Shown: one piece after another, positions 7,895-16,083 of the stretch
Position numbering within the stretch: the stretch's first letter is position 1
Layout of the letters: each line of letters opens with the position of its first letter
Source of the DNA: Micromonospora sp. MP36
Lineage (GTDB): Bacteria > Actinomycetota > Actinomycetes > Mycobacteriales > Micromonosporaceae
Length of the DNA stretch: 64,000 nucleotides
Assembly (NCBI RefSeq): GCF_008119785.1
Contig: NZ_VSFA01000033.1
Location: 1 to 64,000, forward strand
Reading direction: 5' to 3'
Made by a program: the position numbers and the translations under genes
The notes under the pieces: model-generated
What the model was told of the DNA's origin: nothing
Database searches by the model: none
The model's input: the letters and a program-made list of their open reading frames with translations, nothing else

Positions 7895-8188
7895 ATGACC
7901 GACATGTCCTACCTGGACGGCAACATGCTGGACGGGCCGCTGCGGGAGATCTTCGCGGTGGACCTCAGCACGGCCACCGGGCGCTGCGCGTCCTGCGGCA
8001 CGGCCGGCCCGATGGCCGGGCTGCACGTCTTCTCCCACGCCCCCGGCCTGGTGGGTCGCTGCCCGGTCTGTGGGCAGGTGATGCTGCGGCTGGTCCGGGC
8101 GCCCGAGCGCGCCTGGCTGGACCTGCGCGGGGCCACCGTCCTCGAGTTGCCGATGCCGCTCGACCAGCCCCACCCGGGCCCGCTGTAG
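7895..8188 (+). CDS. DUF6510 zinc-ribbon protein
   Basis: 97 residues; the ribosome-binding site GAGGAG lies just before ATG 7895. Four cysteines in two CxxC pairs (C31/C34 and C56/C59; CASC and CPVC) form a probable zinc ribbon. The N-terminus YLDGNMLDGPLREIFAVDLS is characteristic of DUF6510. It is the last gene of the molybdopterin oxidoreductase operon. It may assist assembly or serve as an accessory subunit, but nothing in the sequence proves this. Confidence 0.85.
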   Translation: MTDMSYLDGNMLDGPLREIFAVDLSTATGRCASCGTAGPMAGLHVFSHAPGLVGRCPVCGQVMLRLVRAPERAWLDLRGATVLELPMPLDQPHPGPL

Positions 8189-8205
8189 CCCGGGACACGG
8201 CCGGA

Positions 8206-8254
8206 TCGCCGAGGTGGCGCGATCACCTGGGGCTCGACCGGCCCACCTCGGCGA
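8206..8254. terminator. Bidirectional terminator between convergent genes
   Basis: A 12-bp perfect inverted repeat (8206-8217 with 8243-8254) with a 25-base loop lies between the convergent stops at 8188 and 8299. A second nested pairing GGCTCGAC/GTCGAGCC overlaps it. Confidence 0.65.
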
Positions 8255-8298
8255 CATGGCGTCCGGTTGTCGAGCCGGTCCGCGGACGGAGACGGGGC

Positions 8299-9522
8299 TC
8301 AGCCGGCCGTGTCCGACAGGCGCCGCCAGGCCAGCGCGGTGAGTGCCGCCAGCGCGGCCGCGGCCAGCCAGAACGGCGCCAGGATGCTTCCGGTCACCTG
8401 GGCGACGAGGCCGCCGGTCACCGTGCCCACGGCCGCCCCGCCCAGATCGGCGAGGGAGTAGACGCTGTTCACCCGGCCGCGCAGCCGGTCCGGCACGAGG
8501 CGCTGCCGTAGCGACACCACGAGCACCCCCCACACCATCGCGTGCACCCCCCACACCGCGAGGGCGGTCCCGGCCACCCAGGGCTGCCGGGTGGTGGCCA
8601 GCACGACCTGGAGCCCGATCTCGACCAGCAGTCCGGCCCGCAGCAGCGTCGGGGTGCCGAACCGGGCCCGCAGCCGGGTCGCCAGGGTGCTCCCGGCGAG
8701 CCCGCCGAGCGCGGCGGCGGTCAGCAGCACCCCGTAGCCGACCTCGGCGAGGCCGAGCCGCTGGCGGGCGTACAGCACGAACGCGGCGAACGCCGCGCAG
8801 AACGCCACGTTCATCACCGCGATGCAGCCGGCGAGGGCCCGCAGCACCGGCACGCCCCACAGGGCGCGTACCCCGGCGGCGATGTCCGCCCGCAGCGAGC
8901 GTCTCGGGCCGGCGTCCGGGGCGGCCGCGGGTGGGACCGGTCGCCAGCGCAGCAGGGCCAGCAGCAGCCCGGCCAGTCCGAAGGTGGCCGCGTCGAAGCC
9001 GAACGGCAGCGCCGCCGCGACCACGAAGAGGTACGCCCCGAACGGCTTCGCGGCGAACTGGTTGCCGATCACGAAGGTGGCGAAGAGGCGGCTGTTGGCC
9101 TGCTCCAGCCTCTCCGGCGGGACCACCGAGGGCAGCAGCGCCCCGGCGGCCGTGTCGGCCAGGGTCTCCCCGACGCCGGCGAGGAAGAACGCCAGGCAGA
9201 TCAGCGGCACGGTGGCCACCCCGGCGAGCACCGCCCCGGCCAGGGCGGCGAGGACCAGGCCCCGGCCGAGGTTGACCCCGATGATCAGTCGGCGCCGGTC
9301 CAGCCGGTCCACGAGCGCCCCGCTGACCAGGGCGAACAGCAGCCAGGGCAGCTGCGGGGCGAGGGCCGCGGCGGCCACCGCGGCCGGGTCCGGGGTGAGC
9401 GAGGCGACCAGCAGCGGGCCGGCGACCAGGGTGACGCCGTCACCAAGGTTGGAGACCGCGGTGGCGGTCCAGAGGCGGCGGAAGTCCCGGCCGAGCCGGC
9501 CGGTGGGAACGGTGGCCGTCAT
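8299..9522 (-). CDS. MFS transporter (drug-efflux-like)
   Basis: 407 residues from ATG 9522; the reading frame is open to 9651 but those codons look non-coding. It has about 12 hydrophobic segments. The start FRRLWTATAVSNLGDGVTLV and the loop LVDRLDRRRLIIGVNLGRG between helices 2 and 3 are typical of the MFS_3/enterobactin-exporter-like group. No substrate can be assigned. The ribosome-binding site is weak (GGTGGC). The 260-base region upstream carries a short open frame followed by a hairpin and palindromes at 9568-9584 and 9617-9632, so expression may be attenuated or repressor-controlled. Confidence 0.9.
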   Translation of the reverse strand: MTATVPTGRLGRDFRRLWTATAVSNLGDGVTLVAGPLLVASLTPDPAAVAAAALAPQLPWLLFALVSGALVDRLDRRRLIIGVNLGRGLVLAALAGAVLAGVATVPLICLAFFLAGVGETLADTAAGALLPSVVPPERLEQANSRLFATFVIGNQFAAKPFGAYLFVVAAALPFGFDAATFGLAGLLLALLRWRPVPPAAAPDAGPRRSLRADIAAGVRALWGVPVLRALAGCIAVMNVAFCAAFAAFVLYARQRLGLAEVGYGVLLTAAALGGLAGSTLATRLRARFGTPTLLRAGLLVEIGLQVVLATTRQPWVAGTALAVWGVHAMVWGVLVVSLRQRLVPDRLRGRVNSVYSLADLGGAAVGTVTGGLVAQVTGSILAPFWLAAAALAALTALAWRRLSDTAG

Positions 9523-9567
9523 GCCGGCCACCGGGCAGGGATACGCGGTCCGGGCACGACGGGGCAC

Positions 9568-9584
9568 CCGGACGGGCCGTCCGG
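9568..9584. promoter_or_regulatory. Palindromic operator candidate upstream of the MFS gene
   Basis: CCGGACGG (9568-9575) and CCGTCCGG (9577-9584) form a perfect 8-bp inverted repeat around one base, about 46 bases before the MFS start. A second inverted repeat TGGCGT/ACGCCA lies at 9617-9632. Either could bind a dimeric repressor; no adjacent regulator gene is present. Confidence 0.35.
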
Positions 9585-9697
9585 AAACACGAGGAATCTC
9601 CCTCGGAAGCGATGTGTGGCGTACGCACGCCAGGACGGGGGACCCGCGCAAGGGTCACCTGATCGCTTCGCGGCGAGAGGGTGGTGTCGAGGGGGCG

Positions 9698-9714
9698 GCC
9701 CGGGGAACCCGGGC
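9698..9714 (-). terminator. Short GC hairpin directly after a 20-codon ORF
   Basis: GCCCGGG/CCCGGGC with a 3-base loop begins 5 bases beyond the stop of the small ORF at 9720-9782 on the minus strand. The placement is that of a simple terminator or an attenuator in front of the MFS gene. Confidence 0.4.
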
Positions 9715-9719
9715 TCGGG

Positions 9720-9782
9720 TCAGGACACGGTCCCCAGCGGCGAAGCGGAAACCAGCACCGTGCCGACCAGAACCTTCGCCAT
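9720..9782 (-). CDS. Possible 20-residue leader peptide upstream of the MFS gene
   Basis: This ORF of 20 codons encodes a hydrophobic peptide beginning MAKVLVGTVLV. It is too short for normal gene finding, but its start signals are close to ideal: TAGCGT (minus strand, 9808-9813) as a -10 element, GGGAGGT at 9788-9794 and ATG at 9782. A hairpin follows 5 bases after the stop, then the MFS gene 198 bases on. It could be a regulatory leader peptide. The rest of the 9523-9881 gap shows only the palindromes noted. Confidence 0.35.
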   Translation of the reverse strand: MAKVLVGTVLVSASPLGTVS

Positions 9783-9881
9783 GACCGACCTCCCGTCGTC
9801 GGGCCCCACGCTAGGCGATCTCGATCCGCCGCGCGACCCCTGTTGGACAGCGGGTCGGCCGGTGGCCGAGAGTGGGGCACC

Positions 9882-10415
9882 GTGAGATACCTGCGTACCG
9901 ACGGCCGGGTGGGCATCCGGCGACCCCGGCCGGCCGACGAGGCCGAGTTCATCGCGGCGGCCCGGCGCAGCCGCGAGCTGCACCACCCGTGGCTGTCCGC
10001 CGCCGACGACCCCGAGGGGTACGCCGCGTACCTGCGCAAGATCCGGGGGCGGGACAGCTCGGGTTACCTGTTCTGCGACGTGGCCACCGGGGAGATCGCC
10101 GGGTACGCCACCATCAGCGGCATCGTCATGGGCGCGCTGCGCGGCGGCTACCTGGGCTACGCCGCCTTCCTGCCGTACGCCGGCACCGGGCACGCCTCGG
10201 CCGGGATCCGCCTGGTCATCGGGCACGCCTTCACCGCGCTCGGGCTGCACCGGCTGGAGGCGAACATCCAGCCCGGCAACGAGCCGTCGAAGCGGCTGGC
10301 CCGCCGCCTCGGCTTCCGGTTGGAGGGCTTCTCCCCGGACTACCTCTTCATCGACGGAGCCTGGCGGGACCACGAGCGGTGGGCGATCACCGCACCGGAG
10401 CCTGGGCACGCCTGA
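9882..10415 (+). CDS. GNAT acetyltransferase, RimJ/RimL type
   Basis: 177 residues from GTG 9882; the frame is open further upstream but has no good start. It has the RimJ/RimL layout: a start VGIRRPRPADEAEFIAAARR, then LGYAAFLPYAGTGHASAGIR, where a loop with Gly residues binds acetyl-CoA. The family motif LGLHRLEANIQPGNEPSKRLARRLGFR ends in EGFSPDYLFIDGAWRDHERW (given as two parts). Such enzymes acetylate protein N-termini or small amines. The gene is divergent from the MFS gene. Confidence 0.9.
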   Translation: MRYLRTDGRVGIRRPRPADEAEFIAAARRSRELHHPWLSAADDPEGYAAYLRKIRGRDSSGYLFCDVATGEIAGYATISGIVMGALRGGYLGYAAFLPYAGTGHASAGIRLVIGHAFTALGLHRLEANIQPGNEPSKRLARRLGFRLEGFSPDYLFIDGAWRDHERWAITAPEPGHA

Positions 10416-10565
10416 CGGCCCGGCGCGGGCTGGCGGCCGGCCCGGACTGGACCAGCTCCCGCGGCAGCGTGAGGCCGTGGGCTCTAGCCCGGGCAGCAAC
10501 CACCTGAGCCCGCCAGCCACGAGGGGCGGCCGCCGTCCCGGCGACCGCCACCGTTGTTGCTCGAC

Positions 10566-10724
10566 TCAGCGCCCCGGGCCCCGCGCCTGGGGGCGCTGCC
10601 CGGTCAACCGCTCCAACTTCGCCTGCTTGTGGTCCACGCGCCGGCGCTGCCGCGCCGTGAGCCGCGGGCGGCCACTCTGCCGCTGGTAGTTGGACACGCG
10701 CCGGTCGGTCGGCAGGATACTCAC
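10566..10724 (-). CDS. Small basic protein overlapping the S4 paralogue
   Basis: 52 residues starting at GTG 10724; the start overlaps the TGA of the upstream S4-like gene by 4 bases, and GGAGGG precedes it, a strong sign of translational coupling. The protein is very basic (RQSGRPRLTARQRRRVDHK), consistent with RNA binding. I recall similar short proteins in Micromonospora but cannot name a family. It was missed as a separate gene because the frame continues upstream. Gene reality is likely, function unknown. Confidence 0.55.
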   Translation of the reverse strand: MSILPTDRRVSNYQRQSGRPRLTARQRRRVDHKQAKLERLTGQRPQARGPGR

Positions 10725-11332
10725 AGCGGGCTCCCTCCGATGGACTTGACGGCGAGGGGGACGTCCCGCAGCGCCGGCACCTCCTGGCGCTGCGGCTCCC
10801 GGGTCAGGGTCGCGGTGCCCCGGTCCGCCCGTACGTCCAGGTAGGGCGGGCTGTCGCCCGCGGCTTGGCCGGCCACCGCGACGGCGACCGGGGCACGGCA
10901 CTGCCGGTCCGGCCGGACCTGGATGGTCTGCCCGGGGCGGAGCAGGTACGAGGCCCGGTTGACCTTGCCGCCGTCGACGGTGAACGTGTTGTGTGCGACC
11001 AGGTCGCGGGCCTCGTTGATGGAGCGGGCGAAGCCCGCGCGGTGCACCAGCGCGTCCATCCGCTGCTCCAGCTCGCCGACCAGGTTCTCCGCCGAGTCAC
11101 CGGGTTGGCTGACGGCCGCCACCAGGGCCCGGGCGAGTTGCCGGTCCCGCAGTTCGTAGCGGGCGCGTACCTGGTGGCGCGCGATGTCGTCCAACCAGGG
11201 TCCCCCGGGTGCGGGCCGCGGCCCGCCGCGTACGCCCACCGGATGCCGTTGCCGCCGCATCCGGTAGCCGTACGCGGGGTGGATCGGGAACACGTCCTCG
11301 GGCGAGGGACGTACCGTGGTCCGGACCGCCAT
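10721..11332 (-). CDS. S4-domain protein, paralogue of ribosomal protein S4
   Basis: 203 residues from ATG 11332, with GGAGG upstream. Residues about 85-160 follow ribosomal protein uS4: ENLVGELEQRMDALVHRAGF, ARSINEARDLVAHNTFTVDG and LLRPGQTIQVRP form the S4 RNA-binding domain. The N-terminal part (RPSPEDVFPIHPAYGYRMRR) does not look like a canonical S4 and no zinc-binding cysteines are seen. It sits alone, away from the ribosomal protein operons, so it is a divergent second copy. It may replace S4 in some conditions or bind another RNA. It is coupled to the small basic protein downstream. Confidence 0.75.
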   Translation of the reverse strand: MAVRTTVRPSPEDVFPIHPAYGYRMRRQRHPVGVRGGPRPAPGGPWLDDIARHQVRARYELRDRQLARALVAAVSQPGDSAENLVGELEQRMDALVHRAGFARSINEARDLVAHNTFTVDGGKVNRASYLLRPGQTIQVRPDRQCRAPVAVAVAGQAAGDSPPYLDVRADRGTATLTREPQRQEVPALRDVPLAVKSIGGSPL

Positions 11333-11414
11333 GTCGTTTCCTCCCTCGGCTCTCGCGGTCCGTCCACCCTCCGTCGCCACCGGGTGAGGCCGCCCCACCC
11401 GATCCGGGTGACCC

Positions 11415-12866
11415 TCAGCTGCCCGGCTTCGGGAAGGCGACCGGGCTGCGGTGCCCGTCCCGGTCCACCGCCCGGACACCGAAGAAGACGTTGTCCTTGG
11501 ACAGGTCGACGGTCACCTCGGTGACGTCACCGACCGGGAGCACCTTCTGCCACTCGGCCGCGGTGGTCTCCCGCCACACCACCTCGTAGCCGGCGAGGTC
11601 CGGCTCGGCGCCCCGCTGCCAGCGCAGGGTGGTGTCGTTGGTCAGGTTGGTGGTGACGATGGTGACCCCCTTCGGGGTGCCCGGCGCCTGGGCCAGCGAC
11701 CAGAGCGTGGCGCCGTTCACCCGGGCCACCCGGGTGATGTAGTCGAAGTCGCAGAACTCCGGCAGGTCCCCGTACTGGACCCCGTCCACGACCCGGACGT
11801 CCTGGTGCTGGTGGGCGAAGTCCTCGTTCGGCTCGGTGAACCGGCCGGCCGGCCAGCCCTCGCGCAGGAACGAGATGTGGTCGCTGCCGCGCAGGTAGCG
11901 GTCCCGCCGATAGACCACCCGGACCTGCATCCCGGTGGCCCCGTTCTCCGCCACGTCGCTGACGAACCGGGCGAGCTGCCGGGACGGGGAGTCGTTCTCG
12001 CCGCCGACGGACTGCCGGGTGCTCGCCTCGGCCGGGGTCTCCGCGGTCGGCACCCCCTCGGCGAAGAGCCGGACAACTCGCGGGTCGCGGGTGCCGTCGT
12101 CGGCGGTGCTGCTGCCGACGATGTCGTTGCTGAACATGCCCTGGCAGTCCACGCCCGCCGCCTTGAGCTGCTTCGCCAGGTAGGTCGAGCCGTACAGGTT
12201 CTGCTCCTCGCCGGCGACCGCGGCGAACACGATGGTCGCCTCGGTGCGCCGGGTGGCCATCACCCGGGCCAGCTCCATCACCACCGCCACGCCGGAGGCG
12301 TCGTCGTCGGCGCCCGGCGCGTCGCTCACCGCGTCCATCACGTCGGTGCAGCGGGAGTCGTAGTGGCCGGTGATCACGTAGACCCGGTTCGGCGTGACGT
12401 CGCCGCGTAGGGTGGCCACCACGTTGGTGATCCGGGTGGGGGTGGGGATCCGGGAGGCGGGCTGCTGGACGTACGACTGCAGCTCGACGGTCATCCGGCC
12501 GTCCGACGCGGCGGCGTATCCGGAGAGCTGCTGGTGGATCCAGTCCCGGGCCGCGCCGATGCCCCGGACCGGGTCGTCCTGGCTGGAGAGGGTGTGCCGG
12601 GTGCCGAAGGCGGCGAGCCGGCGTACGGTGGCCTCGATCCGGTCCCGGTCGACCTCGCGCAGCAGCGCGGACAGCTCCCGGCCCGGCGGCTGGGGCAGGA
12701 CCGGGTGGCCGGGGCCGGGCGGCGCGACCGCCTCCCCGGCGGCGGCCGGCGTGGCGGCGGCGAACGGTGCGGCGACGGTGGCGGCGGTGGCCGCGGCGGA
12801 TGCGGTCAGGAAGGTGCGCCGGGTCGACCTCCTGGGCCGGTCGTCGGCGGTCTCGTGCGATCCCAT
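11415..12866 (-). CDS. Tat-exported M28 family metallopeptidase
   Basis: 483 residues. A twin-arginine signal (RRSTRRTFLTASAAA, then an alanine-rich segment ending near TPAAAG) directs export of the folded enzyme. The M28 zinc-site motifs are present: TGHYDSR (about 167-173), GADDDASGVAVVMELARV and AGEEQNLYGS (catalytic glutamates), and later GSDHISF with the last histidine. The C-terminus (about 385-480) is a fibronectin-III-like module. It acts outside the cell as an aminopeptidase-type exopeptidase. It starts 33 bases after the stop of the upstream membrane protein, so they may be co-transcribed. Confidence 0.92.
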   Translation of the reverse strand: MGSHETADDRPRRSTRRTFLTASAAATAATVAAPFAAATPAAAGEAVAPPGPGHPVLPQPPGRELSALLREVDRDRIEATVRRLAAFGTRHTLSSQDDPVRGIGAARDWIHQQLSGYAAASDGRMTVELQSYVQQPASRIPTPTRITNVVATLRGDVTPNRVYVITGHYDSRCTDVMDAVSDAPGADDDASGVAVVMELARVMATRRTEATIVFAAVAGEEQNLYGSTYLAKQLKAAGVDCQGMFSNDIVGSSTADDGTRDPRVVRLFAEGVPTAETPAEASTRQSVGGENDSPSRQLARFVSDVAENGATGMQVRVVYRRDRYLRGSDHISFLREGWPAGRFTEPNEDFAHQHQDVRVVDGVQYGDLPEFCDFDYITRVARVNGATLWSLAQAPGTPKGVTIVTTNLTNDTTLRWQRGAEPDLAGYEVVWRETTAAEWQKVLPVGDVTEVTVDLSKDNVFFGVRAVDRDGHRSPVAFPKPGS

Positions 12867-12899
12867 CCGCGCATCCTCGCCGTTGACCGCGAGGTTTGT

Positions 12900-14516
12900 C
12901 TATATCGTCTGGAGTGGATGCGCTGCGGTGCGGATCCCCTCCGGGTCGCCGCTTGCCGGCCCGCCGTCGGCACCGACGGGCTGTCGGTCGCCGTCCCCGG
13001 GGAGCGGTCCGCTGCCCGTCGGCGCGTCGCCCGCCTCGCCCGGATCGCCGTCCGTGGGGGGCCGGTCCGTGGTGGCGGGTGCGGCGGTCGCCGTGGCATG
13101 GCCTCGGCGGCGGAGCGCGGCGACCCGGTCGGCGAGCCAGGCCAGCACGGCCTCGACCGTGGCGGCCGCCAGGATGACCAGACCGACCCGCAGCAGGACG
13201 GCCTCCTGGATCCCGAAGCGGGTGTACTCGCCGGCGGAGTACATCATGCCGGCCACCGCGCTCGCCGTGCTCGCCAACGCGACAACCGCACCGGCCGCCG
13301 CCAGCCAGCGGGCCCGCTTGAACGCCCTGGCCAGCAGGCCGACGCCGAGCGCCATCAGGAAGACCAGGCTCGCCTGGGGCAGCACCCGGTGCCGGTCCGG
13401 GAAGAAGAGCTTCTCCGGGACGGCGGGTACGCCCGGCACGGCGGCGGCGTACCGTCCCTCGGTGCCGGCCAGCGAGATCGGCAGTACGGAGAGCACCTGC
13501 TCGGTGTATTCGCTCGGGTGGGCCCGCGCGTACCGGTAGCCGACGGACCCCTGCTCCCGCGCCGCCCACGCCCTGAGCGCCGGGCAGTCCCGGTAGGCCT
13601 CGATGAACGGGCCCATCGACCAGGTCGAGCCCGCTGCCACCTGCTCCGCCCCGGCGCACCCGGGCATCCCGAACTCCTCCTGGTACGCCGCCTTGACCTG
13701 CGGGTTGTTCAACACCTGGAACCGCAGGCGGTAGACGAACGTCGCCTCGGAGAGGCTCAGGCCGCTGCCCCAGGAGCGGTAGCTGTGGTCGACGACCGGC
13801 ACGATGGCGGCCTGCCAGCCGAGCGCGCCGAGCAGCACCACGGTGGCGAGCAGCGCGTGCCACCGGTACCGCCGCAGCACCGCATGGCCGGCCAGCACGA
13901 CGACGAGCAGCAGAAGGTACGGCAGCACGTCCTGCCGGGTGAACGTCCACCAGAACGCGACCAGCGCCAGCGCGCCGAGCGCCACCCGGGAGCGGGTCGT
14001 GACCCAGATGGTGAGCAGCGCCAGCGCGGCGATGCCGAGGCTGATGGACAGCGACTCGGAGAGCAGGGCGTGGTCCCATGAGTAGACCGACCGGCTCAGG
14101 GCCAGGCAGAGCAGCGCGGTGACGGCCAGGATCCGCGCCGGCAGTGACCGCAGCCGCGCCCAGCAGGCACCGGCCAGCAGGCACCAGGCCAGGGTGCTGA
14201 TCGTCCACTGCAGGGCCACCCGGGCCGAGTCGCTGCCGACCAGCGCGTAGAGCAGCGGCACCCCCCACGGGCGCGGTGCGTGGCCGGTGAACGACAACGT
14301 GTCGATCGGCACCTCGCCGGGGCGGGGGGCGTACGAGCGGGTGTCGGGCGCGGTGAAGAGGGTGTAACCGGTCAGGATCCGCACCCGGGCGGACAGGTAG
14401 CCGGCGAGCAGGACCACGAGCGGCAGATGCCGCCAGGGCAGGCGCCGCGACGACCAGCGGGGCGCCCGGGCCCAGCTACCCCGATCGTCCGCGGCTTCGG
14501 GCGCCTCGATGGCCAT
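12900..14516 (-). CDS. Polytopic membrane protein, glycosyltransferase-like hypothetical
   Basis: 538 residues from ATG 14516; the upstream open frame overlaps the divergent ndh promoter. About ten hydrophobic segments are seen, starting with LPLVVLLAGYLSARVRI. A DxxSYAPRPGE segment and the RPWGVPLLYALVG segment resemble the lumenal loop-1 region of membrane-embedded sugar transferases (GT-C type), but I cannot see a firm DE or DD catalytic pair. The C-terminal 70 residues are a Pro/Gly/Asp-rich tail. Likely a cell-envelope protein; the function is open. Confidence 0.8.
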   Translation of the reverse strand: MAIEAPEAADDRGSWARAPRWSSRRLPWRHLPLVVLLAGYLSARVRILTGYTLFTAPDTRSYAPRPGEVPIDTLSFTGHAPRPWGVPLLYALVGSDSARVALQWTISTLAWCLLAGACWARLRSLPARILAVTALLCLALSRSVYSWDHALLSESLSISLGIAALALLTIWVTTRSRVALGALALVAFWWTFTRQDVLPYLLLLVVVLAGHAVLRRYRWHALLATVVLLGALGWQAAIVPVVDHSYRSWGSGLSLSEATFVYRLRFQVLNNPQVKAAYQEEFGMPGCAGAEQVAAGSTWSMGPFIEAYRDCPALRAWAAREQGSVGYRYARAHPSEYTEQVLSVLPISLAGTEGRYAAAVPGVPAVPEKLFFPDRHRVLPQASLVFLMALGVGLLARAFKRARWLAAAGAVVALASTASAVAGMMYSAGEYTRFGIQEAVLLRVGLVILAAATVEAVLAWLADRVAALRRRGHATATAAPATTDRPPTDGDPGEAGDAPTGSGPLPGDGDRQPVGADGGPASGDPEGIRTAAHPLQTI

Positions 14517-14696
14517 GCGAAGTTCCTCACGTCCGTCGCATTGATCATCGGAACCGTAGCGACGGGGCCTCGATCCTGGGTACCCCGGAGCGCCCCGGCG
14601 ACCGAGAATGAGTCGCTTGGGCCGCCCTGACACGCCGTACGGGCGAGTGCGCCACTCCTCCGTACGGTGTTCGGCCTTCGCGGACCGGATGCCCAC

Positions 14697-14721
14697 GTTT
14701 GTCGGGCGTGTCGACGGGAAC
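14697..14721 (+). promoter_or_regulatory. SigB/SigF-type promoter for ndh
   Basis: GTTT (14697-14700) and GGGAAC (14716-14721) are spaced by 15 bases. The predicted transcription start lies at about 14728, so translation would begin on an essentially leaderless message at ATG 14732. Two further upstream palindromes CCGTACGG (14635-14642, 14660-14667) may bind a regulator. Confidence 0.55.
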
Positions 14722-14731
14722 GGCAATGGGC

Positions 14732-16030
14732 ATGACGAAACCTCGTGTGGTGATCGTGGGGGCCGGTTTCGCCGGTTACCACGCGGCGAAGACGTTGAGC
14801 CGGCTGGCCAGCAAGCGGGCGGAGATCGTCCTGCTGAACACGACCGATTACTTCCTCTATCTGCCGCTGCTGCCCGAGGTCGCCGCCGGGGTGGTCGAAC
14901 CGACCCGGATCTCCGTGCCGCTCGCCGGGACCCTCGACGGCGTCCGGGTGGTGATCGGCGAGGCGAACCGGGTCGACCTGCACAACCGGTGGGTCGGCTA
15001 CCGGTCGCCGGAGGGCGACGAGGGCCAGCTGGCGTACGACCGGCTGGTGCTCTCCGTGGGCAGCGTTAACAAGCTGCTGCCGATCCCGGGGGTGACCGAG
15101 TACGCGCACGGCTTCCGCGGCCTGCCCGAGGCGCTCTACCTGCACGACCACGTGGTCCGGCAGATCGAGCTGGCCGAGGTGACCGACGACCCCGCCGAGC
15201 AGCGGGCCCGGACCACCTTCGTGGTGGTGGGCGCCGGCTACACCGGCACCGAGGTCGCGGCGCACGGGCAGCTCTTCACCGACCGGCTCATCGCCCAGCG
15301 ACCGCACCTGAAGGTACGTCCGCGCTGGATGCTGCTCGACGTGGCGCCCAAGGTGCTGCCCGAGCTGGACCAGCGGATGTCGATCACCGCCGACCGGGTG
15401 CTGCGCCGCCGCGGCGTTGACGTCCGGATGGGCACCTCGGTCTCCGAGGCCACCCCGGACGGCGTCATGCTCACCGACGGCGAGTACGTCCCGACCTGCA
15501 GCCTGGTCTGGTGCGTCGGGGTACGCCCCGACCCGTTCGTCGCCGAGCTGGGCCTGCGTACCGAGCGGGGGCGCCTGGTGGTGGACGAGTACCTCAACGT
15601 CCCCGGCTATCCGGAGGTGTTCGCCTGCGGTGACGCGGCCGCGGTGCCCGACCCCAGCCGCCCCGGGCAGATCTGCGCCATGACCGCGCAGCACGCGCAG
15701 CGGCAGGGCAAGCTGGCGGCGCGCAACATCGCCGCCTCGTACGGCCAGGGCACCCGCAAGCCGTACAAGCACCACGAACTGGGCTGGGTGGTGGACCTGG
15801 GCGGCAAGGACGCCGCGGCGAACCCGCTGAACGTGTCGATGTCCGGCCTGCCGGCGAAGGCGGTCACCCGCGGCTACCACCTGTTCGCCATGCCGGGCAA
15901 CCGGGCCCGGGTCGGCGCGGACTGGCTGCTCGACGCCACGCTGCCCCGGCCGGCGGTGCAGCTCGGGTTGGTCCCGGCGAACGCCGTACCGCTGGAGAGC
16001 GAGTCGCCCGAGGTGGTCCGCCGCCGGTGA
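14732..16030 (+). CDS. ndh: Type II NADH dehydrogenase (NDH-2)
   Basis: 432 residues. The N-terminal FAD-binding motif VVIVGAGFAGYHAAKTL is followed by the second dinucleotide fold TTFVVVGAGYTGTEVAAHG and the C-terminal ACGDAAAV motif, all typical of NDH-2/FAD-dependent pyridine nucleotide-disulphide oxidoreductases. It oxidises NADH and reduces menaquinone at the membrane without pumping protons. I chose ATG 14732 because the likely promoter -10 box ends at 14721; ATG 14726 or earlier GTGs are alternatives. The PLLPEVAAGVVEPTRISVPL segment is typical of actinobacterial Ndh. Confidence 0.88.
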   Translation: MTKPRVVIVGAGFAGYHAAKTLSRLASKRAEIVLLNTTDYFLYLPLLPEVAAGVVEPTRISVPLAGTLDGVRVVIGEANRVDLHNRWVGYRSPEGDEGQLAYDRLVLSVGSVNKLLPIPGVTEYAHGFRGLPEALYLHDHVVRQIELAEVTDDPAEQRARTTFVVVGAGYTGTEVAAHGQLFTDRLIAQRPHLKVRPRWMLLDVAPKVLPELDQRMSITADRVLRRRGVDVRMGTSVSEATPDGVMLTDGEYVPTCSLVWCVGVRPDPFVAELGLRTERGRLVVDEYLNVPGYPEVFACGDAAAVPDPSRPGQICAMTAQHAQRQGKLAARNIAASYGQGTRKPYKHHELGWVVDLGGKDAAANPLNVSMSGLPAKAVTRGYHLFAMPGNRARVGADWLLDATLPRPAVQLGLVPANAVPLESESPEVVRRR

Positions 16031-16083
16031 CACTCACTGGGCGGGCCGGGCGGCCGGCGACCTCAGCCCGCGTGGCGGGTGGG

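Noticed and set aside
11527..14268. A 913-codon minus-strand frame overlapping the M28 and membrane-protein genes
   Set aside because: Shadow of both real genes; it has no signal peptide, domain or start site and consists mainly of Arg, Gly, Pro and Ala.
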